Source: Glycocaulis abyssi (GTDB lineage Bacteria > Pseudomonadota > Alphaproteobacteria > Caulobacterales > Maricaulaceae). From it: a DNA stretch of 64,000 nucleotides. The position numbers and the translations under genes were made by a program. Each line of letters opens with the position of its first letter. Position 1 is the stretch's first letter. The stretch covers positions 2,319,001 through 2,383,000 of the forward strand of contig NZ_CP163421.1 of NCBI RefSeq assembly GCF_041429775.1, written 5' to 3'. The notes below the pieces were generated by a model. The model was not told where the DNA came from. It saw nothing but the letters and a program-made list of their open reading frames with translations, and searched no databases. This document shows positions 57,412 through 64,000 of the stretch, one piece after another.

Positions 57412-59334
57412 CTAGGCGCTCAGCCTTGCGCGGATTTGCCCGCCGCACAAGCCGGAGAGGACGCTCGCCAGCTCGTCAGGGTCAACCGGCTTGGCAAGGA
57501 AGGCGTCCATGCCGGCAGCAAGGCACGCATCGCGGTCAGACTCGGTCGCATTGGCCGTCAGCGCAACGAGCGGGACTGAGCCCGGCTCGCCCGGCAAGGC
57601 GCGGATCTGGGCCGCAGCGTCGCGCCCGTCCAGCTCCGGCATGCGCAAATCCAGCAGCGCCGCATCCAGCCCGCCTTGCGAGGCTTCCAGCACCGCTTCG
57701 CGCCCGGTCGCCGCCATGACGACACTCGCGCCCAGCCGGGTCAGAAGCGTGCGTGCAATAAGCGCGTTCACCGGATCATCCTCGGCCAGTAGAATGCGGT
57801 ATCCGGCAAGTACCGGGCCGCGCACCTCGCTCTCGCGTTTTTCATCGCCTGAACTCTTACCCAGCGCAAACCGGGCCAGCGAGCTTGCCCGCACCGGCGC
57901 CACCAGCCAGCCATCAATCCCCGCCGGACGGTCCTTGCCGGTATAGCGCGCCTTGGTGCGCGGCCGGGCAAGAGCGAGAATCCGCCCGGCACAGCCGCTC
58001 GCGGCCAGCGCCGAGGCATCCTCGGTCCAGCTATCGTCAAGAATGACGATGTCGGGGCGCACCGCCTGCGCCCGCGCCACAAGCTGACCCTGATTGCCAC
58101 AATGCTCGGCCCATGCGCCCAGCGTCTCGGCGTGCAGGACAAGGGCATCGGATTCGATGGAACACGGTGTCGCGATCAGGACGCGCCGTCCCGCCAGCGG
58201 CCGGTGCACCGGCGCACGCTGCAGCACCTCCGGCTGGAAGGTGAACCAGAACAGGGCGCCCTCGCCGGGTTGAGAGCGTACGCCCACTTCGCCGTCCATG
58301 GCTTCGGCCAGACGCTTGACCATGGCAAGGCCCAGCCCCGCTCCCGGCGCGCTATTATCGCGCTCGGCCGCGCCGCGCTCGAACTGTTCAAACAGCCGGG
58401 CCTGATCGGACGGGGTGATACCGGGGCCGGTATCCCGGATCGACAGGCGCAGACTATTATTTTCGGCCTCCAGCGTGACCAGCACCCCGCCCTCGCGGGT
58501 GAATTTCACGGCATTGCCGGCCAGATTATAGAGTATCTGCTTCAGCCGCGCCGGATCGGCCCTGATCTGGGCGGGTACACCCGGCCCTTGCGCGTGGGCG
58601 AGCGCCAGCCCCTTTTCGGCGGCCTTCTCCGACAACAGCTCGCACACCTCTTCAACCAGCCTTGACGGATCCATGGCTTCGGGGCGGAGTTCCAGCTTGC
58701 CGGCCTCCAGCCGGGAAAGGTCGAGAATGTCGTCAATGAGTTTCAGCGCATGACTGGCGCTGGCTTTGAGGGCCGCCACATAGGCCGCCTGATCGGGCTT
58801 CAGCCCGGTATCTTCCAGCAGGCGGGCCGTGCCCAGCGCGCCCGACAGGGGCGTGCGCAATTCATGGGTGACGGCGGCAAAAAACACGCCCTTGCCGCGC
58901 GCGGCCTCGCTCTCACGCTGGACCTGACTGCGCTGCTCGGTCACGTCGCGGCCGACCGCGATGATCGATCCGTCGGCGGTGAGGGTCTCCGACCACTCGA
59001 TCCAGACCGGCCCGGTGCGGGTGCGCATCGCCACATCATAGCGCCGGTGGGACGCGCTCTCGCCAAAAGCGGGAGCGACCGCGAACCAGCGCCCTGTCCA
59101 GTCTTCGCGCGTTCCGCCAAAGGCCCGCAGGAACGCGCCGTTCACATCGCTCAGGCGCCCGTCCCGGTCACGCACGATGACCAGCTCGCCAATGGCATCA
59201 AACACGCCGCGCAAGGCCGCGGGCGCGGCCATGACGGGCCCCGCGCCTTCTTCGGCAGGCGCGCCGTCCGGTGAGGCGGCCAGGGACGGGGCCGGAGAAG
59301 AGTCCGGAGAGGAGGGCGGCAGGGCATGGGTCAT
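57412..59334 (-). CDS. hybrid sensor histidine kinase with PAS and receiver domains
   Basis: A 640-residue cytoplasmic hybrid kinase. A PAS domain spans about 38-130 (GVFDAIGELVIVRDRDGRLSDVNGAFLRAFG). The HisKA H-box is FFAAVTHELRTPLSG (His near 157). HATPase has N box NLAGNAVKFTREGG, G1 DTGPGI and G2 GAGLGLAMV. A degenerate receiver-like segment (about 378-490) has no complete acidic site. A C-terminal receiver has acidic ILLAEDDPVN, phospho-Asp in LLDLRMPELDG and Lys in LAKPVDPDE. No membrane helix or partner regulator is evident; it is 26 bases upstream of ampG. Confidence 0.92.
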   Translation of the reverse strand: MTHALPPSSPDSSPAPSLAASPDGAPAEEGAGPVMAAPAALRGVFDAIGELVIVRDRDGRLSDVNGAFLRAFGGTREDWTGRWFAVAPAFGESASHRRYDVAMRTRTGPVWIEWSETLTADGSIIAVGRDVTEQRSQVQRESEAARGKGVFFAAVTHELRTPLSGALGTARLLEDTGLKPDQAAYVAALKASASHALKLIDDILDLSRLEAGKLELRPEAMDPSRLVEEVCELLSEKAAEKGLALAHAQGPGVPAQIRADPARLKQILYNLAGNAVKFTREGGVLVTLEAENNSLRLSIRDTGPGITPSDQARLFEQFERGAAERDNSAPGAGLGLAMVKRLAEAMDGEVGVRSQPGEGALFWFTFQPEVLQRAPVHRPLAGRRVLIATPCSIESDALVLHAETLGAWAEHCGNQGQLVARAQAVRPDIVILDDSWTEDASALAASGCAGRILALARPRTKARYTGKDRPAGIDGWLVAPVRASSLARFALGKSSGDEKRESEVRGPVLAGYRILLAEDDPVNALIARTLLTRLGASVVMAATGREAVLEASQGGLDAALLDLRMPELDGRDAAAQIRALPGEPGSVPLVALTANATESDRDACLAAGMDAFLAKPVDPDELASVLSGLCGGQIRARLSA

Positions 59335-59358
59335 GGTGCGACGCTAATGCCGGTCAGG

Positions 59359-60924
59359 TTAACGAAGCGTCGAATGCGGGAGTGATTTTTCGCCCCCGTC
59401 TGCAAGCGCCGGCCAGCCTGCGGGCGTACCGGCCGGGCGCGTGGTCCGCCTGGCGCTTAGCGCCTCTGCGACATGGATGCGGCGTACACCCTCCACACCG
59501 TCCAGATCGGCGATGGTGCGCGCGGTGCGCAGCACGCGGTGATAGCTGCGCGCGGTCAGCCCCATGGCCCCTGCGGCGCGCGACAATAGCTCGCGCCCGG
59601 CGCCATCGGGCTCGGCTATCCGGTCCAGCGCCTCGCCCGACAGCCGCGCATTGAGCGCGCCGCGCGCCTCCTGCACCTCGCGCGCCCTTGCCACGCGCGC
59701 GGCGATCTCGGCTGTGCCTTCCTGCGCGGGCGGCAGGGCGAGGTCTGCGGGCGTCACCGGCGGCACCTCGATCTGCAGATCGATACGATCCATCATCGGG
59801 CCGGAAATGCGCGCCTGATAGCTTTCCGCGCAATTTTTACCGCGCGCGCAAGCGCGCCCGTCTGCGCCCGCCCAGCCGCAGCGGCAGGGATTCATCGCCG
59901 CGACCAGCTGAAACCGGGCCGGAAACGTGATGCGGGCATTGGCGCGCGCCACGGCAATCTCGCCTGTCTCCAGCGGCTGGCGCAGGGAATCGAGCACTTG
60001 CGGGTGAAATTCCGGCAATTCGTCAAGGAAGAGCACGCCATTATGGGCGAGCGACGCCTCGCCGGGGCGCACGCGCGTGCCGCCGCCGACCATGGCGGCC
60101 ATAGAGGCGGAATGGTGCGGCGCCCGGAAAGGCCGCGCCCGGCTCAGCTCCCCGCGTTCCAGCAGTCCAGCCACCGACTGCACAGTTGAAATTTCAAGCA
60201 ATTCCTTGGCTGACAGGGGCGGCAGAAGGCCCGGCGCGCGCTCGGCCAGCATGGACTTGCCAGAACCCGGCGGCCCGATGAAGAGGATGTTGTGGCCGCC
60301 CGCCATGGCGATTTCCAGCGCGCGCTTGGCGGTCTCCTGTCCGCGCACATCGCGCATGTCTTTAAAGCGCGGCCCCTCCACCAGATCCCCTGGCTGGGGC
60401 CGGGCCAGCGCCTGTCCGCCCTTGAAATGATTGATCAGCTGGATGAGCGAAGCCGGGGCAAGAATGGCCAGCTCGCCCCCCGCCCAGGCCGCTTCCGGCC
60501 CGCTATCCTTCGCGCAGATAAAGCCGGTTTCCTGCTCCACGGCTAGCATGGCGGCTGGCAGCGCGCCCGGCGCGGGCGAAATCGAACCGTCAAGGCCCAG
60601 CTCCCCCATCGCCAGATATTCAGACCCCGCCTCGGGGGGCAGCACGCCCATCGCGATCAGTATGCCAATGGCGATCGGCAGATCGAAATGGGCGCCTTCC
60701 TTCGGCCTGTCAGCGGGCGCCAGATTGACGATCAGGCGCTGGCCGGGCAGCGACAGGCCAATGGCGGCAAAGGCGGCCCGCACGCGTTCGCGGCTTTCGG
60801 CCACCGCCTTGTCGGCCAGCCCGACCACGCTGAAGGCCGGTGTGCCGCCGGCAATCTGCACCTGAACATCGACGAGGCGTGCATCGGCACCCTCAAACGA
60901 GGCAGAATGGGTGTAGGCGCTCAT
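59359..60924 (-). CDS. comM: YifB/ComM family AAA ATPase (Mg chelatase-like)
   Basis: 521 residues from ATG 60924, with GGAGG six bases upstream. An N-terminal Lon-protease-like fold (GADARLVDVQVQIAGGTPAFSVVGLADKAV) precedes a Mg-chelatase AAA core (Walker A GPPGSGKSMLAERAPGLLPP, Walker B GVLFLDELPEF) and a C-terminal ComM domain with a C-x-C-G-x16-C zinc region (CRCGWAGADGRACARGKNC). ComM acts as a helicase in branch migration during transformation. A LexA-type box and a DnaA box lie upstream. Confidence 0.94.
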   Translation of the reverse strand: MSAYTHSASFEGADARLVDVQVQIAGGTPAFSVVGLADKAVAESRERVRAAFAAIGLSLPGQRLIVNLAPADRPKEGAHFDLPIAIGILIAMGVLPPEAGSEYLAMGELGLDGSISPAPGALPAAMLAVEQETGFICAKDSGPEAAWAGGELAILAPASLIQLINHFKGGQALARPQPGDLVEGPRFKDMRDVRGQETAKRALEIAMAGGHNILFIGPPGSGKSMLAERAPGLLPPLSAKELLEISTVQSVAGLLERGELSRARPFRAPHHSASMAAMVGGGTRVRPGEASLAHNGVLFLDELPEFHPQVLDSLRQPLETGEIAVARANARITFPARFQLVAAMNPCRCGWAGADGRACARGKNCAESYQARISGPMMDRIDLQIEVPPVTPADLALPPAQEGTAEIAARVARAREVQEARGALNARLSGEALDRIAEPDGAGRELLSRAAGAMGLTARSYHRVLRTARTIADLDGVEGVRRIHVAEALSARRTTRPAGTPAGWPALADGGEKSLPHSTLR

Positions 60925-60984
60925 CACTGCCTCCAAAAATGGATTCACTGAACGAACTAAACTCTGCCCATCGGGATTTACCAT

Positions 60985-60993
60985 TTATCCACA
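60985..60993 (+). promoter_or_regulatory. perfect DnaA box TTATCCACA upstream of comM
   Basis: An exact consensus 9-mer within the 163-base AT-rich intergenic region, 61-69 bases before the comM ATG. It might make comM part of a DnaA regulon or titrate DnaA. Confidence 0.6.
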
Positions 60994-61022
60994 GAGCGCA
61001 TGAACAGAGCGGCATAAAACCG

Positions 61023-61037
61023 GAACAAGAAAAGAAC
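61023..61037 (-). promoter_or_regulatory. LexA-type SOS box upstream of comM
   Basis: On the minus strand GTTC-TTTTCTT-GTTC, a perfect alphaproteobacterial LexA direct repeat, 99-113 bases before the comM start and in AT-rich intergenic DNA. Confidence 0.72.
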
Positions 61038-61088
61038 AAAACTGCCGGAAACGTCAAGACGTCATATTAACTTTTTACCAAACCCCTG

Positions 61089-61478
61089 CTAAATCAAATG
61101 GTTTTCCGGACCGTAATCAGCGCTGGCCACGCCTTTGAGGTGTTCCGGCCATCGTCCGGGCGCCACGCAGATCAGGTCAAAACGCGTCGCCAGCCTGTCC
61201 AGCCCGGTGCGCCGCGCGCGCCACAGGGCGGCGGCCCGCATCAGGCGCACCTGCTGGCGTGGATGAAAGGCTTCACGCGCGGCCTCGCGCCGGTTTCGCC
61301 ATTTCACCTCGATGAAGGCGAGCGTGCGGCCCTTGCGCGCGATGAGATCGATCTCGCCGAGCGGCGTCTTCACCCGCCGGCCCAGAATGCGCCAGCCTTT
61401 CAGGATGAGCAGGATGCTGGCGGCCCGCTCCCCGCGCCGTCCCCGCCGTTCGGCCCGCTGGCGCGCATGCCGGGTCAT
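61089..61478 (-). CDS. yraN: YraN family protein
   Basis: A 129-residue protein of the UPF0102 family, with a PD-(D/E)XK nuclease fold: KTPLGEIDLIARKGRTLAFIEVKWR carries the D and E-x-K residues. A basic N-terminus (RHARQRAERRGRRGERAA) suggests nucleic-acid contact. The ATG at 61478 has GAGAGG upstream. In many relatives rsmI lies between yraN and the LpoA/LppC gene; here the gap of 120 bases holds none. Confidence 0.92.
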   Translation of the reverse strand: MTRHARQRAERRGRRGERAASILLILKGWRILGRRVKTPLGEIDLIARKGRTLAFIEVKWRNRREAAREAFHPRQQVRLMRAAALWRARRTGLDRLATRFDLICVAPGRWPEHLKGVASADYGPENHLI

Positions 61479-61598
61479 GCCCGCCTCTCGCAGACGGATT
61501 TCGGCAGGTGCATAGTTGCCCCTGACCGGCCGCGCCGGTAGCCTCCGTTCCGGCCGGGCCGGCACAAGGCGGGGGAGACGGTTTTGAGGACGCAAGCC

Positions 61599-62963
61599 AT
61601 GATGAGAGCAATCTTGCCCACCCGCGCGCTGGTGCCAATAGCTGGCCTTTGGCGTGTGACCGCCTGTATGGCGGGTGCGGCGCTTTTCCTGTCGGCTTGC
61701 GGGGCAACCACCGGCGGCCCCGGTGTCACGCCGGGACCCGCATCGCCGGTCGTAGGCGCGCCGCCTGAACCGGCCGTGCTGGGTGTGGAGATGAGCCCGG
61801 AACGTCTGGCCTTCACCCCGCCGCATCTGGAAGGGATGGATCTTGTGCGCGTCGGCGTATTGCTGCCCTTCTCCGGCGCGTCGGCTGCCTTGCGCTCAGA
61901 GGCCGGCCATTTGCTGCGCGCCGCCGAGCTGGCCCTGTTTGAGCGCGGCATCGAGAATGTCGTTCTGCTGCCAAAGGATACTGAAGGCACGGCCCGCGGC
62001 GCGGAGGCCGCTGCCGAAGCGGCCATCGCCGATGGCGCTGACATGATTATCGGCCCGCTGCTCGCCGCCGAAGTGCGCGCAGTCTCCGGCCCGGCGCGCC
62101 GGTCCAACATCCCCGTCATCTCCTTTTCCACGGACACCAGCGTTGCCGGTGGCGGCGTCTATCTCTTGAGCTTCCCGCCAGAGGAAGAGGTGCGCCGGGT
62201 GGTGTCCTACACCGCCGCTCTGGGCGCAGACCGTTTTGCCATCGTGGCCCCGGCCACCCCTTATGGGCAGCTGGTCAGCCAGGCTTACCGCTCCGCCGCC
62301 GCCGAGTTTGGCGGCACGGTGACGGCCGAGGAAGTCTATTCGGGCGGCGTGGACTCCATGAGCCAGGCAGCCCGGCGGCTGGCCCGCGCCGGCATTGGCA
62401 GTCTGGAGGTCGGGCGCGCCCTTGCCATGACGGGTGAAGACTGGCGGCCCACTGATAGCGGCGCGTTCCAGGTGGTGATGCTCCCCGCAGGCGGCGATGA
62501 TCTGCGCATGCTCGCCCCGTCCATGCTGTTTGCCGATATCGATCCGCTGCTGGTGAAGTTTGTCGGCACCGGCCTGTGGCGCAATCCTGACAGCGCCCGC
62601 GAACCGGCTTTGGCCAATGGCTGGTTTGCCGGTCCGGACGCCGAAATGCGTGCCCGGTTCGAGACTGCCTATGAGATTGCTTTCAGCGAACAGCCCTCCC
62701 GCCTTGCCGGGCTGGGTTATGATGCGGCCTCGCTGGCGGTTGTCATGGCGGCAAGCGAGGGCGGGATTGACCGGGCCGTAATTGAGGATCCGAACGGATT
62801 TCTGGGCGTGGACGGCCTGTTCCGCCTGCGCGCCGACGGCACGGTGGAGCGCGGCCTTGCGCTCTACACCATCCGCCGCGGGCAGTTCGAGGTGCTCGAC
62901 CCCGCCCCGGTACGTTTTGGCCCGGATAGCATGGCCGTGGATGTGGAACCGGGCGAATCCTGA
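61599..62963 (+). CDS. penicillin-binding protein activator (LpoA/LppC-like) lipoprotein
   Basis: 454 residues from ATG 61599, with GAGGA eight bases upstream. The lipobox is LSAC. A Pro/Gly linker leads to a periplasmic-binding-protein fold (VRVGVLLPFSGASAALRSEAGHLLRAAELALF, IIGPLLAAEVRAVS, RFAIVAPATPYGQLV, GWFAGPDAEMRARFETAYE). The family stimulates class A penicillin-binding proteins. It lacks the N-terminal TPR part of enterobacterial LpoA, as is usual in alphaproteobacteria. It converges with hemW. Confidence 0.88.
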   Translation: MMRAILPTRALVPIAGLWRVTACMAGAALFLSACGATTGGPGVTPGPASPVVGAPPEPAVLGVEMSPERLAFTPPHLEGMDLVRVGVLLPFSGASAALRSEAGHLLRAAELALFERGIENVVLLPKDTEGTARGAEAAAEAAIADGADMIIGPLLAAEVRAVSGPARRSNIPVISFSTDTSVAGGGVYLLSFPPEEEVRRVVSYTAALGADRFAIVAPATPYGQLVSQAYRSAAAEFGGTVTAEEVYSGGVDSMSQAARRLARAGIGSLEVGRALAMTGEDWRPTDSGAFQVVMLPAGGDDLRMLAPSMLFADIDPLLVKFVGTGLWRNPDSAREPALANGWFAGPDAEMRARFETAYEIAFSEQPSRLAGLGYDAASLAVVMAASEGGIDRAVIEDPNGFLGVDGLFRLRADGTVERGLALYTIRRGQFEVLDPAPVRFGPDSMAVDVEPGES

Positions 62964-62969
62964 TCTTTT

Positions 62970-64000
62970 TCAGGGTGCCAGCATGTTCGCCACCCGGTCG
63001 GCATAGAGGCGTCCTTGCGCGGTCAGGCGCACGCTTGACGTGTCCATGGCGATGAGCCCGTCAGCCAGTAGGGAGGCGGCGGCTTCTTCATCGATATCGT
63101 GTCCGGTCAGCGCCTTCAGGCGGGCCCGGTCCAGCCCCTCAACAATACGCAAAGCCATCAGCACGCGCTCCTGCGCCTCTTCCAGCGCGGTGAGGCGTTC
63201 CAGATGGTTGATCGGTTCCCGGCTGGCGGCGATATAGTCTGCCGGGCGCAAGGGCGCGCCATGGGCCATGCGCCCGCCGCCCGCGTGTGACCCGATACGG
63301 CCATGCGCGCCGGGGCCGATACCGATCCAGTCCCCGCCTGTCCAGTAGAGCCGGTTATGGCGCGAGCGATGGTCCTCACCCCGTGCATGATTGGAAATCT
63401 CGTAAGGCTCCAGCCCGGCTGCGCTGGTCAATCCTTGCGTCAGCTCGAACATGTCTGCGGCCAGCTCTTCTTCCGGCGGCACCAGCGCGCCGCGCTTAAC
63501 CTGCCGGGCAAACGCCGTGCCGTCCTCTATGGTCAGCTGATAGGCCGAGAGATGATCGACGCCCAGCGCCAGCACGGTGGAGAGCTCATCCTCCCAGTCC
63601 GCAAGGCTCTGGCCATGGCGGGCATAGATGAGATCAGCCGATACGCGCGCAACGAGAGAGCGTGCGATCTCCAGCGCATCGAGACCTGCGCGCGCATCAT
63701 GGTCGCGCCCCAGACGCGCCAGGGCGGCATCATCGAGCGATTGCACGCCGACCGACAGCCGGTTGATCCCGGCAGCAACAATATCATTCAGACGCGCGCG
63801 CTCGGCCGGATTGGCTTCCAGTCCCAGCTCGGCCTCCGGCTCCAGCCCCCACAGGGCCTCTGCCGCTTCCAGCACGCGGGCAATATCACCCGCCTCCATC
63901 AGGGAGGGCGTGCCGCCGCCAAAATGGACACTTGTGAGGGTGCGCGGCCCCGTTACCGCGCGCCAGCGGGCCATATCGGTTATTAGCGCATCCACCAGCG
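62970..64000 (-). CDS. hemW: radical SAM family haem chaperone HemW (partial, 5' end outside window)
   Basis: The visible 343 or so residues include VHFGGGTPSLM, LGLEANPAERARL, INRLSVGVQSLDDAALARLGRDHDA, DLIYARHGQSLADWEDEL, HLSAYQLTIEDGTAF and the HemW C-domain (RHNRLYWTGGDWIGIGPGAHGR). The N-terminal C-x3-C-x2-C iron-sulphur motif lies beyond the window edge, so whether it has the HemW-specific fourth cysteine cannot be checked. HemW delivers haem to respiratory enzymes. Confidence 0.93.
   Translation of the reverse strand, partial: LVDALITDMARWRAVTGPRTLTSVHFGGGTPSLMEAGDIARVLEAAEALWGLEPEAELGLEANPAERARLNDIVAAGINRLSVGVQSLDDAALARLGRDHDARAGLDALEIARSLVARVSADLIYARHGQSLADWEDELSTVLALGVDHLSAYQLTIEDGTAFARQVKRGALVPPEEELAADMFELTQGLTSAAGLEPYEISNHARGEDHRSRHNRLYWTGGDWIGIGPGAHGRIGSHAGGGRMAHGAPLRPADYIAASREPINHLERLTALEEAQERVLMALRIVEGLDRARLKALTGHDIDEEAAASLLADGLIAMDTSSVRLTAQGRLYADRVANMLAP

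Noticed and set aside
60961-61080. Second replication origin suggested by the perfect DnaA box and AT-rich stretch near comM
   Set aside because: A single box without a CtrA pair or origin-type gene order; a promoter site is the simpler reading.

Overview
The window reads as about 64 kb of chromosome from a high-GC alphaproteobacterium. The best fit is the Caulobacterales/Maricaulales side (Maricaulis, Oceanicaulis or Glycocaulis type). The reasons are the order dnaQ-coaE-aroE-maf-DUF299 / origin / hemE-hemH-hemJ-rho, which is the Caulobacter and Rickettsia origin arrangement, perfect TTAA-N7-TTAA CtrA boxes, the mnmE-mnmG-rsmG-parA-parB cluster with parS sites, and families such as DUF6489, DUF3576 and EipA. 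Placement below order level is inference.

Layout. 1-3201 (minus strand): dnaQ (cut by the window edge), coaE, aroE, maf and the DUF299 regulatory protein, joined mostly by 4-base overlaps. 3202-3735: AT-rich intergenic region with a perfect CtrA box and DnaA-box-like sequences, the likely replication origin. 3736-7905: hemE, hemH, hemJ, rho. 7920-10019: small Cys/His protein, glutathione transferase, dienelactone hydrolase, DUF6489. 10030-15726: mnmE, mnmG, rsmG, parA, parB, with one parS palindrome inside each of the first three genes. 15723-17829 (minus): holA, lptE and a DUF3576 lipoprotein. 18148-26870: outer-membrane/periplasmic proteins, hydrolases, two glycosyltransferases, infC with an AUA start, and a secreted four-repeat protein. 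27034-31868: rpmI, rplT, pheS, a small ORF, pheT. 31923-35146: eipA with a CtrA box, a short BLUF photoreceptor, lepA.

The accessory part starts at 35155. First comes a restriction-modification island: an EcoRII-N/B3-HNH nuclease, Vsr and a Dcm-like cytosine methyltransferase, with a LexA-type box upstream of the methyltransferase. Core genes follow: a PCu(A)C lipoprotein, trpS, murJ, glnD, a heparinase-like lipoprotein, DUF2855, mutS, maeB. At 52389-55949 an AT-rich foreign gene with a PD-(D/E)XK signature is split by a 2038-bp IS1595-family element at 52978-55015. The target duplication AAAATTAG is intact, and removing the element plus one copy restores one 504-residue reading frame. The element carries, besides its transposase, a coiled-coil passenger protein, a class II tRNA of serine type with a leucine (CAA) anticodon, an attenuator-like leader and a small ORF convergent with the transposase. 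The tRNA is the most unusual item in the window.

The window ends with ampG, a hybrid histidine kinase, comM (LexA-type box and perfect DnaA box upstream), yraN, an LpoA/LppC-like lipoprotein and hemW (cut by the window edge). Functionally the core is one origin-proximal housekeeping block (replication, segregation, haem, tRNA modification, translation, envelope) whose cell-cycle wiring (CtrA, DnaA, ParB) can be read from its DNA sites. Two accessory insertions sit on top of it.
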